A DNA stretch of 64,000 nt from Rhizobium nepotum 39/7 (GTDB taxonomy: Bacteria > Pseudomonadota > Alphaproteobacteria > Rhizobiales > Rhizobiaceae). Location of the stretch: the NCBI RefSeq assembly GCF_000949865.1, contig NZ_JWJH01000001.1, positions 291,104 through 355,103 on the forward strand. Reading direction: 5' to 3'. Both the position numbers and the translations under genes were made by a program. The notes under the pieces were generated by a model that worked only from the letters and a program-made list of their open reading frames with translations, searched no databases and was not told the DNA's origin. Positions 9,334 through 20,527 of this stretch are shown here, piece after piece; position 1 is the first letter of the stretch; each line of letters begins with the position of its first letter.

Positions 9334-10929
9334 ATGGGCGAATACGACTATATCGTCATCGGAGCGGGAAGTGCGGGATGCGTTCTCGCCAACCGCCTTT
9401 CGAAAGATCCGAACCACCGCGTGCTGCTGCTGGAGGCGGGCGGCAACGATAATTACCACTGGATCCATATTCCGGTCGGTTATCTCTATTGCATCAACAA
9501 TCCGCGCACCGACTGGTGTTTCAAGACGGCGGAAGAGCCGGGGCTTAACGGTCGCGCGCTGATTTATCCGCGCGGCAAGGTTCTGGGCGGCTGCTCTTCC
9601 ATCAATGGCATGATCTATATGCGCGGTCAGGCGCGAGACTACGATGTCTGGCGTCAGCTTGGCTGCGAGGGCTGGGGATGGAACGATATCCTGCCCTATT
9701 TCATGAAGTCGGAGGATTTTTATCGCGGCAGGAGTGACATGCATTCCACCGGCGGCGAATGGCGGGTGGAGAAGGCACGCGTGCGCTGGGATGTGCTGGA
9801 TGCCTTCCAGAAGGCGGCGGGCGAAGCCGGCATTCCCGCAACCGAAGATTTCAACCAGGGCGACAACGAGGGTGCCGGTTATTTCGATGTAAACCAGCGG
9901 TCAGGCTGGCGCTGGAACACGGCCAAGGCCTTTCTGAGACCGGCGCGTGACCGAAAGAACCTGACGGTTTTGACCAAGGCCCATGTCAAGCGCCTCATCA
10001 TCAACGAAGGCCGTGTCACGGGCGTCGAGTTCCACCACGACGGCGTTTTGAAAAAGGTGCTTGCGCGGCGCGAGACGGTGCTTTCTGCCGGTGCGGTCGG
10101 TTCGCCGCATGTTCTGGAGCTTTCCGGTATCGGCCGAGGCGACGTATTGCAGGCTGCCGGTATCGACACCGTGACGGAAGTTCAGGGCGTTGGCGAGAAC
10201 CTGCAGGACCATCTGCAATTGCGCATGGTCTATAAGGTCTCCGGCGTTCTGACGCTGAATGAAAGGGCCTCAACCCTGTTCGGCAAGGCAAGGATCGGCC
10301 TTGAATATGCGCTGACCCGCTCCGGGCCGATGTCGATGGCGCCCAGCCAGCTTGGTGTCTTCACCCGTTCCTCGCCGGAAAAAGAAACCGCCGATCTGGA
10401 ATATCATGTCCAGCCGGTTTCACTCGACAAGTTCGGTGATCCGGTTCACACTTTTCCCGCCATTACGGCAAGTGTGTGCAATCTGCGGCCGGAAAGCCGG
10501 GGTTCCGTGCATGTGAAAGGACCGGATTTCGCCATGCAGCCGGAAATCCGCCCGAACTATCTGTCTACTGAAGGCGATCGTCAGGTTGCCATAGATTCCA
10601 TGCGGCTGACGCGTCGCATCGTCGCTCAGCCCGCCTTTGCCCGGTTCAAGCCGCAGGAATACCGGCCCGGTCCGTCTTTTGAAAATGATGGCGATCTGGC
10701 CCGTGCCGCGGGCGATATCGGCACGACCATATTCCATCCCGTCGGCACGCTTCGCATGGGATCGGATCCGGAAAGTGTCGTCGATACGCGGCTGAAATTC
10801 CGCAAGCTTGCCGGGCTGCGCGTTGCGGACGCATCCATCATGCCAAGGATCACGTCCGGGAACACCAATTCGCCGACGATCATGATTGCCGAAAAGGCCG
10901 CCGACATGATCCTTTCGGACAATCGTTGA
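9334..10929 (+). CDS. GMC family FAD-dependent oxidoreductase (choline/alcohol dehydrogenase type)
   Basis: The 531-residue protein opens with the FAD-binding motif [18 protein letters not shown] and the second GMC block [17 protein letters not shown]. Near the C-terminus it has [10 protein letters not shown] (catalytic His) and [17 protein letters not shown], the second conserved active-site block. GMC dehydrogenases oxidise primary or secondary alcohols and usually pass electrons to the respiratory chain. The ATG at 9334 is preferred because GGAG lies seven bases upstream and the FAD motif then starts at the usual distance; in-frame GTG 9301 and ATG 9322 are alternatives. It follows the importer by about 70 bp and precedes three hydroxyacid/ketone genes. 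The substrate alcohol is unknown. Confidence 0.88.
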   Translation: MGEYDYIVIGAGSAGCVLANRLSKDPNHRVLLLEAGGNDNYHWIHIPVGYLYCINNPRTDWCFKTAEEPGLNGRALIYPRGKVLGGCSSINGMIYMRGQARDYDVWRQLGCEGWGWNDILPYFMKSEDFYRGRSDMHSTGGEWRVEKARVRWDVLDAFQKAAGEAGIPATEDFNQGDNEGAGYFDVNQRSGWRWNTAKAFLRPARDRKNLTVLTKAHVKRLIINEGRVTGVEFHHDGVLKKVLARRETVLSAGAVGSPHVLELSGIGRGDVLQAAGIDTVTEVQGVGENLQDHLQLRMVYKVSGVLTLNERASTLFGKARIGLEYALTRSGPMSMAPSQLGVFTRSSPEKETADLEYHVQPVSLDKFGDPVHTFPAITASVCNLRPESRGSVHVKGPDFAMQPEIRPNYLSTEGDRQVAIDSMRLTRRIVAQPAFARFKPQEYRPGPSFENDGDLARAAGDIGTTIFHPVGTLRMGSDPESVVDTRLKFRKLAGLRVADASIMPRITSGNTNSPTIMIAEKAADMILSDNR

Positions 10930-10942
10930 GAGGAGCGCTCCC

Positions 10943-11823
10943 ATGAAGACCGTCGCTTTTATCGGACTTGGACATATGGGCTTGCCAATGGCCGCCAATC
11001 TCGTCAAGGCGGGTTTTACCGTCAGGGGTTTCGACCTTTCCGAAGCCTGCCGTGTGGCGGCGCGTGAGGTCGGAATCCCCGTCGCGGCGGATGCGACCGA
11101 GGCCATGGAAGCGGCGGAGGTGATCATCACCATGTTGCCGAAGGGTGAGCACGTTGTTTCGGTCTATGGCGATCTGGTCCGGAAGGTCTCTGCCGGCACG
11201 CTTCTTGTCGATTGCTCGACGGTGGATATGGAAAGCGCCCTGAAAGCGCATGAACTTGCCGCTTCCGCCGGTTGCCCGTCTGTCGATGCCCCGGTTTCCG
11301 GCGGCACGAGTGGTGCTAGCGCCGGCACATTGACCTTCATGTGCGGCGGCGAGGATGAGGCTTTCTCGGTGGCAAGGCCGGTGCTGGAAGCGATGGGCAA
11401 GAAGATCGTGCATTGCGGCAGGGGCGGCAACGGGCAGGCGGCCAAGATCTGCAACAACATGATCCTGGGCGTTTCCATGATTGCGGTTTCCGAAGCCTTC
11501 GTGCTTGGCGAAAAGCTCGGCCTTTCGCATCAGGCGCTGTTCGATGTCGCCTCCACCTCCTCCGGCCAATGCTGGTCGCTCACCACCTATTGCCCGGTGC
11601 CGGGGCCGGTGCCGACATCGCCTGCGAACAATGATTACCAACCGGGTTTTGCCGCCGCCCTGATGTTGAAGGATCTGAAGCTTTCGCAAGCCGCCGCGAA
11701 TGGTAACGGCATCTCCACCCCGCTCGGCGCAGCGGCGTCGGCGCTTTATGAGAACTTCGTCAATGAGGGCGGGGGCGTGCGCGATTTTTCCGCCATCGTC
11801 GAGATGCTGCGCGGAGGCGAAGC

Positions 11824-11827
<4 letters not shown>
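10943..11827 (+). CDS. 3-hydroxyisobutyrate dehydrogenase family protein (beta-hydroxyacid dehydrogenase)
   Basis: The 294-residue protein has the NAD-binding motif VAFIGLGHMGLPMAANLVKAG at the N-terminus, the substrate-binding block DAPVSGGTSGASAGTLTFM near residue 113, and the catalytic Lys in AAKICNNMILG. These identify the beta-hydroxyacid dehydrogenase family, whose members oxidise 3-hydroxyisobutyrate, tartronate semialdehyde or related acids. The length and C-terminal block (FAAALMLKDLKLSQAAA) favour the MmsB/HIBADH branch. It overlaps the following synthetase gene by four bases, so the two are translationally coupled. In this operon it may act on a branched or simple 3-hydroxyacid rather than only on valine intermediates. 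Confidence 0.85.
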
Positions 11828-13779
<1,952 letters not shown>

Positions 13780-13783
13780 GCCG

Positions 13784-14569
13784 ATGGAGGATCAACCGAA
13801 AACCGTTCTGGTCACAGGTTCCACCAGCGGCATTGGGCTGGCGATTGCCAAACGTTTCGCCGAGGCGGGGTTTCTGGTCGCCGTTCATGGCATAGAGACG
13901 TCGGAGGAAGCGACGCAGGCTCTGGAGATGGTCGCGAAGGTGGCGCGACACAGGCCGGTCTATTTTCCCGCCAACCTTGCCAATTATGACGAGAGTGCGC
14001 ATCTGCCGGAAACCGTCATTGCCGAGTTCGGTCAAATCGACGTGCTCGTCAACAATGCCGGCATCCAGAAGGTCGCGCCGATCGACGAGTTTGATTTCGC
14101 CGATTTTTCCCGTATCGTCGCGATTTCGCTCGACAGCGCTTTTCATACGATCCGTGCAGCCCTGCCGGGTATGAAGGAGCGCGGCTGGGGGCGCATCGTC
14201 AATATTGCTTCCGCACACGGATTGCGTGCTTCACCGTTCAAGGGACCGTATGTGGCGACCAAACATGCCGTAGTGGGCCTGACCAAAAGTGTGGCGCTGG
14301 AAGTGGCAGAGCTTGGCATTACCTGCAACGCCATCTGCCCCGGTTACGTCTGGACGCCGCTTGTGGCGGCCCAGGTCGCCGATCAGGCGCGGGTGCATGG
14401 CATGAGCGAGGAGGATGTGGTGAAGAAAGTGATGCTTGCGCCGCAGCCGACGCGGCGTTTCGTGCAACCGGAGGAAGTGGCGGAGATGGCGTTTTACCTC
14501 ACCGGCGATATGGCTCGCTCTATCACCGGCACCACCATTTCCATCGACGGCGGCTGGACCGCGAAGTAA
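13784..14569 (+). CDS. bdhA: 3-hydroxybutyrate dehydrogenase
   Basis: The 261-residue short-chain dehydrogenase has the cofactor motif VTGSTSGIGLAIAKRFAEAG, NNAGIQKVAPI, active-site Ser in IASAHGLRASP and YVATKHAVVGLTK as the catalytic Tyr-x-x-x-Lys. The C-terminal TRRFVQPEEVAEMAFYLTGD and SIDGGWTAK fit bacterial (R)-3-hydroxybutyrate dehydrogenase. It oxidises 3-hydroxybutyrate to acetoacetate with NAD. It starts five bases after the acetoacetyl-CoA synthetase gene and ends the operon. BdhA plus acetoacetyl-CoA synthetase is the known rhizobial route for using 3-hydroxybutyrate. Confidence 0.9.
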   Translation: MEDQPKTVLVTGSTSGIGLAIAKRFAEAGFLVAVHGIETSEEATQALEMVAKVARHRPVYFPANLANYDESAHLPETVIAEFGQIDVLVNNAGIQKVAPIDEFDFADFSRIVAISLDSAFHTIRAALPGMKERGWGRIVNIASAHGLRASPFKGPYVATKHAVVGLTKSVALEVAELGITCNAICPGYVWTPLVAAQVADQARVHGMSEEDVVKKVMLAPQPTRRFVQPEEVAEMAFYLTGDMARSITGTTISIDGGWTAK

Positions 14570-14704
14570 TTTTGCGCTCGTCTCAAGGGAGCCGTCTCGA
14601 CGAATTCAACGCCTTCATCCAGTGCAGTTAGGTGTCGTCCCTATGTTCGGAACAAAACTGGGACCCTGTGAATTAAATCAACAGGGTTACAGGGAGTAAA
14701 AGAC

Positions 14705-15046
14705 ATGGCCAGAGAAAATTCCAGCTATCTCCACGGTCGGGATGCTCCGAAGCGCGAAACGGCGACACGCGCGCGGCAAGGATCCAGAGGTCGCCCCGTT
14801 CTCGTCATTCTGATTGTCAGCGTGTTTCTGGCGTTGGTGGTTTGGGCGGTCGTCGAATATTCGGTTTTCGAGCCCGACGAAAATCTTCCGCAGAACCCGC
14901 AGACCCAGACGGCGCCGATACCACAGCAGCCGTCAGGGGCCGAAAGCTTCGACAACAACCCGGCGAATGGACGCCCCGTGCCGCCCGCGTCGACCGATAG
15001 AAATCCGTCTCCGCAGGATTCGACGGGCGCGCCGCAAAACCCGTGA
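14705..15046 (+). CDS. Small single-pass membrane protein with Pro/Gln/Asn-rich tail, unknown function
   Basis: The protein has 113 residues. A basic N-terminus (about 1-30) is followed by one hydrophobic segment (PVLVILIVSVFLALVVWAVV, about 32-51) and a polar tail rich in Pro, Gln, Asn and Ser, expected in the periplasm (N-in). No domain is recognised. A GGGAG ribosome-binding site lies seven bases before the ATG. It is 104 bp upstream of gcd on the same strand and may be co-transcribed, or it may have its own promoter. Confidence 0.65.
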   Translation: MARENSSYLHGRDAPKRETATRARQGSRGRPVLVILIVSVFLALVVWAVVEYSVFEPDENLPQNPQTQTAPIPQQPSGAESFDNNPANGRPVPPASTDRNPSPQDSTGAPQNP

Positions 15047-15090
15047 CCACCATGCCGTGAAATTTTTTGTGCTAAATGAATAGTTTGTAT

Positions 15091-15116
15091 GGAACCATAT
15101 CGCACCCAATTTCATT
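15091..15116 (+). promoter_or_regulatory. Weak EcfG-type promoter candidate upstream of gcd
   Basis: GGAAC at 15091-15095 and CATT at 15113-15116 are 17 bp apart, ending 34 bp before the gcd ATG. The -10 differs from the CGTT consensus in one base, as does the one in front of nepR. Confidence 0.35.
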
Positions 15117-15150
15117 TCACGCAAAGTGACAGGAAACGGGGGTTTCATTC

Positions 15151-17487
15151 ATGGCAGTCACCGTCACTGCGGTTATTCTCTCGCTGATCGGCCTTGCGCT
15201 GTTCGGTTTCGGCTCTCAGCTCGTCATGCTGGGCGGGAGCCTGTATTACGTCCTTTCCGGACTGGCCTTCCTGTTGACGGCCATTCTGCTGTTCAAGCGC
15301 AACCGCGCAGCACTTCACGTCTATGCTCTTTTCATCGTCGCGACGCTTGCCTGGGCCGTCTGGGAAGTCGGCTTCGACTGGTGGCAGCTAGGCCCGCGCG
15401 GTGGCATCATCATTCTCATCGGTTTGTGGCTTTTGGTCCCGTGGGTCAGAAAACCGCTCGGTTTTTCCAGCCCGACAGGCTTGAATTACGGCCCGAATGC
15501 CTGGCCGCTTGCGCTGTCGGTTCTCGCCTCCATCGTGGTGGCGGGATATTCCATGACGCAGGATCCGCATGACAAGCCGGGCTCACTGCCTCAGGAGACG
15601 GTATCCGCCGCCCCTGTTTATGGCGGCAACGTGCCGGATGGCGACTGGCATCAATATGGCCGCACGCCCTATGGCCAGCGTTATTCGCCGCTCACCCAGG
15701 TCAATGTCGACAACGTCTCGCAGTTGAAGGAAGCCTGGCGTTACCAGACCGGCGACGTGAAGCTGCCGGATGACGTGGGGGAAACCACCTATCAGGTAAC
15801 GCCGCTCAAGATCGGCAATACGCTTTATATCTGCACGCCGCACAATTGGGCGATCGCCATCGATGCCGCAACCGGCAAGGAAAAGTGGAAATACGACCCG
15901 AATGTCGGTCTCAATCCGGACCGTCAGCACCAGACGTGCCGCGGCGTATCCTATTATGCCGAACCAAACGTCGCACAGGGCACGGTGTGCGCCGAGCGCG
16001 TTTATCTGCCGACTTCGGATGCGCGACTGATTGCGCTGGATGCGGCGACCGGTCAGGTCTGCACCTCCTTTGCCGATCAGGGTGTACTGCATCTCGAACA
16101 GGGCATGAAATACAATCCCGCCGGTTATTATTATTCGACCTCGCCACCCGTGATTGCGGGGGGCAAGATCATCATCGGCGGCGCGGTGAACGACAATTAT
16201 TCCACGCAGGAACAGTCCGGCGTTATCCGCGCTTTCGATGTCAACACCGGTGCTCTCGTCTGGAACTGGGACTCCGGTAATCCGGCAAAGACCGAGCCGA
16301 TTGCGGCAGGTGAAACCTACACCACCAACTCTCCGAACAGCTGGTCCGTGTTGAGTTATGACGAAGGGTTGGGTCTCGTCTACGTCCCGCTCGGCAATCA
16401 GGTACCGGACCAGCTCGGTATGGGTCGCAGCGAGAATGTGGAGAAATATTCCTCCTCCATCGTGGCGCTTGATATCAATACCGGCAGAGATCGCTGGGTG
16501 CGCCAGACGGTTCACCACGATCTGTGGGATATGGATGTGCCAGCCCAGCCGGTGCTGCTCGACATCACCAAGGACGGCCAGACCGTTCCCGCACTTGTCG
16601 GTCCCACCAAGCAGGGCGACATTTACGTTCTCGACCGGCGCACCGGCGAGCCGCTTCTGCCGATCACGGAGGAACCGGCGCCGGGCGGGGCGATCCCTGA
16701 AGACTTCACCTCGCCAACGCAGCCGACGACGGCGCTGTCGTTCAAGCCGGAGCCGCTGCAGGAAAAGGACATGTGGGGCGTCTCCATGTTCGATCAGCTC
16801 GCCTGCCGTATCCGCTTCCACCAACTGAACTACGAGGGTCGTTACACCCCACCGTCTCTGACCGGCTCGATCATCTATCCGGGCAATTTCGGCACATTCA
16901 ACTGGGGCAGCGTCGCGGTCGATCCAGAACGCCAGGTGATGTTCGGCATGCCGACATATCTTGCCTTCACCTCGCAGCTTGTGCCGCGTGCCGACATTCC
17001 GCCCAAGGGTCAGGACGAGAAGGGTAGTGAGCAGGGTTTGAACCGCAATGACGGCGCGCCCTATGGCGTATTCATGGGTCCGTTCCTCGGTCCGCTGCAA
17101 ATCCCTTGCCAGGCGCCGCCGTGGGGTTATGTGGCAGGCGCCGACCTGCGCACCGGCGATATCGCCTACAAGCACAAGAACGGCACCGTTCATGACATGA
17201 CGCCGCTGCCGTTGCCCTTCAAGGTGGGTGTGCCGGGCATTGGCGGTCCGATGATCACCAAGGGTGGCGTTGCCTTCCTCGGTGCCGCCGTCGACAACTA
17301 TCTGCGCGCCTACGACCTCACCACCGGCAAGCAGCTATGGGAAGCACGTCTGCCGGCCGGCGGCCAGGCGACGCCCATGACCTATGCGCTGGATGGCGGC
17401 AAGCAATATGTCGTCATGGTCGCGGGCGGTCATGGTTCCGTCGGAACCAAGCCGGGCGACTATGTCATCGCCTATACCCTGCCATAG
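15151..17487 (+). CDS. gcd: PQQ-dependent membrane-bound glucose dehydrogenase
   Basis: The 778-residue quinoprotein has about five N-terminal membrane segments (residues 1-140), then a large periplasmic eight-bladed propeller with repeated 'DAATGK..W' blades. Motifs include VPDGDWHQYGRTPYGQRYSPL, WAIAIDAATGKEKWKYD, YYYSTSPPVIAGGKIIIGG and SPNSWSVLSYDEGLGLVYVP. It oxidises D-glucose and other aldoses to lactones in the periplasm and feeds electrons to ubiquinone. Length and layout match E. coli Gcd (796 aa). No pqq biosynthesis genes are in the window; agrobacteria are reported to make the apo-enzyme and depend on outside PQQ. A strong terminator follows. Confidence 0.92.
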   Translation: MAVTVTAVILSLIGLALFGFGSQLVMLGGSLYYVLSGLAFLLTAILLFKRNRAALHVYALFIVATLAWAVWEVGFDWWQLGPRGGIIILIGLWLLVPWVRKPLGFSSPTGLNYGPNAWPLALSVLASIVVAGYSMTQDPHDKPGSLPQETVSAAPVYGGNVPDGDWHQYGRTPYGQRYSPLTQVNVDNVSQLKEAWRYQTGDVKLPDDVGETTYQVTPLKIGNTLYICTPHNWAIAIDAATGKEKWKYDPNVGLNPDRQHQTCRGVSYYAEPNVAQGTVCAERVYLPTSDARLIALDAATGQVCTSFADQGVLHLEQGMKYNPAGYYYSTSPPVIAGGKIIIGGAVNDNYSTQEQSGVIRAFDVNTGALVWNWDSGNPAKTEPIAAGETYTTNSPNSWSVLSYDEGLGLVYVPLGNQVPDQLGMGRSENVEKYSSSIVALDINTGRDRWVRQTVHHDLWDMDVPAQPVLLDITKDGQTVPALVGPTKQGDIYVLDRRTGEPLLPITEEPAPGGAIPEDFTSPTQPTTALSFKPEPLQEKDMWGVSMFDQLACRIRFHQLNYEGRYTPPSLTGSIIYPGNFGTFNWGSVAVDPERQVMFGMPTYLAFTSQLVPRADIPPKGQDEKGSEQGLNRNDGAPYGVFMGPFLGPLQIPCQAPPWGYVAGADLRTGDIAYKHKNGTVHDMTPLPLPFKVGVPGIGGPMITKGGVAFLGAAVDNYLRAYDLTTGKQLWEARLPAGGQATPMTYALDGGKQYVVMVAGGHGSVGTKPGDYVIAYTLP

Positions 17488-17509
17488 ATTTCGCAGGCTT
17501 CAGGCAAAT

Positions 17510-17545
17510 AAAAAAACCGGAATGGTCGCCCATTCCGGTTTTTGC
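17510..17545. terminator. Bidirectional terminator between gcd and the ferritin-like gene
   Basis: An A-run, a CCGGAATGG/CCATTCCGG stem and a T-run make a symmetric hairpin able to end transcription from both convergent genes. Confidence 0.85.
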
Positions 17546-17566
17546 TTGCGTGGAATGCAGACAGGA

Positions 17567-18067
17567 TCATGCCGCTTTTTTCTGAGCGGCGGCATTGACC
17601 GATGTCTTGGCGAGTGAGGTCAACGCGTCGTCTGTCTTGGATTCTTCCTTAAGCGTGGCATCCAGCAGGGAAACGACATTGCCGTGTCCGAGCTTTTCCG
17701 CCCAGGCCTTCAGGGTGCCATAACGGGCGATCTCGTAATGCTCGACCGCCTGGGCCGACGAGATGAGACCGGCATCGAGCGCTGCCGTGCCCTTGAAATC
17801 GTCCATGATCTCCTCGCCCTCGGCGATGATGCCCTGGATCGCTTCGCAGGTCTTGCCCTGCGCCCGCTTGCCGATGATCTCGAACACCTCCTGCAGGCGT
17901 TCCACATGGCCTTGCGTTTCTTCCTTGTGTTTTTCAAATGCCTGTTTCAGCTTCGGGTCCGTTGCTGCCCGGGCCATCTTGGGCAGTGCTTTCAGGATTT
18001 GCCTTTCGGCGTAATAAATATCCTTCAGCGTGTCGTAAAACAGGTCATCGAGTTTCTTCTCGGCCAT
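17567..18067 (-). CDS. Ferritin-like domain protein (YciE/YciF, DUF892 family)
   Basis: The 166-residue protein begins MAEKKLDDLFYDTLKDIYYAERQILKALPKMA, the typical DUF892 start, and is all-helical with carboxylate/His positions expected for a four-helix di-iron bundle (E of YYAERQ, EETQGHVERLQEVF, AVEHYEIARYGTL). The tail is Ala/Lys rich. Family members in enterics are stress-induced and of unclear chemistry. The ATG at 18067 is chosen because a GGAGAA site precedes it and the longer upstream reading frame has no family similarity. An EcfG-like promoter lies about 60 bp upstream. Confidence 0.88.
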   Translation of the reverse strand: MAEKKLDDLFYDTLKDIYYAERQILKALPKMARAATDPKLKQAFEKHKEETQGHVERLQEVFEIIGKRAQGKTCEAIQGIIAEGEEIMDDFKGTAALDAGLISSAQAVEHYEIARYGTLKAWAEKLGHGNVVSLLDATLKEESKTDDALTSLAKTSVNAAAQKKAA

Positions 18068-18125
18068 TGTTCCTTCTCCCGTAGTGTGAAAATCTGGGAC
18101 GTGCGCCCCATGCGCACGGGAGACA

Positions 18126-18150
18126 AACCCTTCGCCGTCCCTATGGTTCC
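18126..18150 (-). promoter_or_regulatory. EcfG-type promoter candidate for the ferritin-like gene
   Basis: On the minus strand GGAAC (18150-18146) is followed after 16 bp by GGTT (18129-18126). The -10 matches the CGTT consensus in three of four bases. It would give a leader of about 50 nt before the ATG at 18067. The product type (stress ferritin-like) supports stress control. Confidence 0.5.
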
Positions 18151-18273
18151 GACTCCGTTGCGCGCAACGTTTATAATTGCCGCGCGGAACCAACATGCTC
18201 TCACCGAACTTACTATGGTGAAATTTCGGGAGGAGATGCGACCTTGCCTCAAAGCCTTGCAGAAGAATTTTCC

Positions 18274-18729
18274 ATGAATATTTCCATTCCCTTCGAGGTG
18301 CTCCTTGTGCGGGTGTGCGGCGCGGTCATCCTGTGCGGCCTCATCGGTCTGGAGCGGGAATTTCACAAGAATACCGCCGGTTTGCGCACCAATATGCTGA
18401 TCGGCCTTGCCGCAGTCACCTTCAGCGTCATCACCATTCACATGATGGAGACGATGGCGGAAGGTCATGAGGCAGCGCGGCTCGATCCCATCCGGCTGGT
18501 AGAGGCCGTGACGGCGGGCATCGCCTTTCTGGCGGCAGGTGTGGTCGTTTATACCAGAGGCGACGTCAAAGGTCTGACGACGGGCGCAAGCATGTGGCTG
18601 TCCGCCGCGATCGGCCTTTCCGCCGGTCTCGGCATGTGGCCGCTTGCCGTGCTTGCCGCTGGGGTCGGTATTGTCGTGCTGTGGGTGCTTCGCCGGGCGG
18701 AGGTCGCAGCCGGCATCAAGGAGGAATGA
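18274..18729 (+). CDS. MgtC/SapB family membrane protein
   Basis: The 151-residue protein has four to five hydrophobic helices. The N-terminal block RVCGAVILCGLIGLEREFHKNTAGLRTNMLIGLAA carries the MgtC signature (GxERE...AGLRT). It is a short form lacking the C-terminal ACT-like domain of Salmonella MgtC. MgtC-type proteins in other bacteria affect Mg2+ stress or F-type ATPase activity; the short forms are poorly understood. ATG 18274 is preferred over an in-frame TTG at 18244 because AGAAGA sits just upstream. It stands divergent from the ferritin-like gene and convergent with the FAD oxidoreductase. Confidence 0.85.
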   Translation: MNISIPFEVLLVRVCGAVILCGLIGLEREFHKNTAGLRTNMLIGLAAVTFSVITIHMMETMAEGHEAARLDPIRLVEAVTAGIAFLAAGVVVYTRGDVKGLTTGASMWLSAAIGLSAGLGMWPLAVLAAGVGIVVLWVLRRAEVAAGIKEE

Positions 18730-18735
18730 CCGGCG

Positions 18736-19962
18736 TTAGCCAAACCGGAAGAGATCGGCGTCCGGGTCCTTGCCGCCATTGACGGCGGCGGCGATTATTT
18801 CGGCGGCGATCTGGCTGAAGGTGATGCCGTTGCCGCCGAAACCCATGACAGCATAAACGTTCCTCATGCCGGGAACCGCGCCGATCAGCGGCAGGCCGGT
18901 GACGGTTGTGCCGAAGGCTGCCGCCCAGCGGTATTCCGGCTCGCCGATATCGATACCAAGAAGCTTTTCGACCTTGCTGCGGATTGTCTCCGTTTTCGCG
19001 GCGAGCTTGCGCTTCGATTGGTAGGAGATGGGATTGTCTTCATCCTCGCCACCGGCAATCAGGCGGCCGTCACGGTCGGTACGCAGGTAAAGATAGGGAT
19101 CGGAGGCCTCCCAGACGAGGTGGCTTTTCAACCAGTCAGGTGGATCGATGCCCTTCGCACTCGCCAGCGCCCAGGTGGAGATGATCTTGTGTTTCGGGCT
19201 TTCAAGCGATTTCAGGAACTCATATCCGGTGCAGAAAACGACATTTCGGGCGGAAAGAATCCTGCCCTGTGCGGTGGCGATGACCACCTCGTCGCCGAGG
19301 TTTCTGAGATCGGTTATCTCAAGATGCGACACGATTTCAGCGCCGGCACCCGACGTGTGGCGCAACAGGCCCGCCGTCAGCTGCGCGGGATTGGCGGAGG
19401 CCGAAATATCGCTGAGGATAGCTCCGGTCCGCTCGATGGCGTAGTCGTTCCTCAGCTCAGTGGGGCCAAGGAAGCGAGCGGCGATCCCTGCTTCTTCACG
19501 GGCTGCTGCTTCAGCCTTCAGCGCGCGTGAACCCATGTCGTCTCCGGCGACATAAAGCGCCTGTTTGCGTGCCATACCGCAGGAAATGCCGAGCGAGGAG
19601 ACGATTTCCTCCAGACGCAGGACGGCGCGTGCGGAACGCTGCCACGCCCGGTCCGCAGCGTGCCTGCCGATCATCTTTCGAAGCTCGATCAGGGGTGTGT
19701 CGATCTCGTGCTGTATCATCGCGGTGCTGGCCACGCTGCTGCCCATCACCGGTTCGCTCCGGTCGACGACAAGCATGGATTGCCCCGGCCTGTGCAAGGC
19801 ATGGGCCACCAGCGCGCCGCTGATGCCGGCGCCGACGACGATGGTGTCGTAACGGTCGGCATCAGGGGTCGTCCCGCTGCGGACGCCGATGCGCGGCGTA
19901 TCGGCCCACAGGGGTTTTGACTGCCTGAGGTCGCGTTCCTTCGTCAGTTCCGATATCGGCAT
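18736..19962 (-). CDS. FAD-dependent oxidoreductase (DAO family)
   Basis: The 408-residue protein carries the dinucleotide motif YDTIVVGAGISGALVAHALHRPG near residue 38, a DAO-type fold, and the C-terminal block YAVMGFGGNGITFSQIAAEII that closes the FAD site. It resembles OrdL/glycine-oxidase-like deaminating oxidases. An N-terminal extension of about 35 residues precedes the FAD motif. It is the last gene of a same-strand run (73-aa protein, DJ-1-like, PPC protein, this gene) with gaps of 27-70 bp, so it may belong to a stress-controlled operon. The substrate is unknown. Confidence 0.82.
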   Translation of the reverse strand: MPISELTKERDLRQSKPLWADTPRIGVRSGTTPDADRYDTIVVGAGISGALVAHALHRPGQSMLVVDRSEPVMGSSVASTAMIQHEIDTPLIELRKMIGRHAADRAWQRSARAVLRLEEIVSSLGISCGMARKQALYVAGDDMGSRALKAEAAAREEAGIAARFLGPTELRNDYAIERTGAILSDISASANPAQLTAGLLRHTSGAGAEIVSHLEITDLRNLGDEVVIATAQGRILSARNVVFCTGYEFLKSLESPKHKIISTWALASAKGIDPPDWLKSHLVWEASDPYLYLRTDRDGRLIAGGEDEDNPISYQSKRKLAAKTETIRSKVEKLLGIDIGEPEYRWAAAFGTTVTGLPLIGAVPGMRNVYAVMGFGGNGITFSQIAAEIIAAAVNGGKDPDADLFRFG

Positions 19963-20031
19963 GAAATTGTCCTGAAAGGTCTCACGGCTCGGTATAGTCG
20001 GCGACGTTGGGTTTTTCCGGCTCCGTTACTT

Positions 20032-20472
20032 TTATTTAGCGGGATCGATGAGGGCGATGCCGAATTCGCGGCGATAGGTGCGCCGCAATTCTGCAGGTGT
20101 TTCGCGGATGACGACTTCGAGCGTCGGCCGCACCACGCCGTTCAGAAAATGGCCACCTTTCGTAGACCCGTCGGCAAAGCCGAGGACAACATGGAGGTGT
20201 GGATTTGGCGTGTGGTTCTCATCAAGGGTAATATCGCCGAGCAGACTTAGAACCTCACTTTGTTCCGTCACCGGTATTTCCTTGTATTCCCGCGTCTGGA
20301 GATCGAAGAAGGCGAGCGTCGCTGTCGCAAAGGCGCCGATTGCGGTTACCGAGGCGGCATTGATGTTTTCGGTCTTGGCAAAGCGACGGATCGCTTCGAA
20401 CGCCTCTTCTTCCGGGTCGATGACGAGAATGAAGGTGCGTTCCGCGCCGCTTGCCAGCAATCTGCTTTTCAT
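20032..20472 (-). CDS. PPC domain (DUF296) protein
   Basis: The 146-residue protein is essentially one PPC/DUF296 domain. The metal-site pattern HTPNPHLHVVLGFADGSTKGGHFL (His pair and later GGH) is intact, and the ITAIGAFATATLAFFD strand matches the family core. In plants this domain accompanies AT-hooks; bacterial stand-alone members form trimers and their role is not settled. There is no AT-hook here. It lies between the DJ-1-like gene and the FAD oxidoreductase on the same strand. Confidence 0.82.
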   Translation of the reverse strand: MKSRLLASGAERTFILVIDPEEEAFEAIRRFAKTENINAASVTAIGAFATATLAFFDLQTREYKEIPVTEQSEVLSLLGDITLDENHTPNPHLHVVLGFADGSTKGGHFLNGVVRPTLEVVIRETPAELRRTYRREFGIALIDPAK

Positions 20473-20527
20473 GGGGTCCTCCTGGAAAAGTGCCGCCGCG
20501 CGCCGGCGGCACAGGAATGGCGCGGCC

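Noticed and set aside
14648..14673. GGAAC upstream of the 113-aa membrane protein as an EcfG promoter
   Set aside because: At 16-17 bp the -10 reads GAAT or AATT, too far from CGTT.
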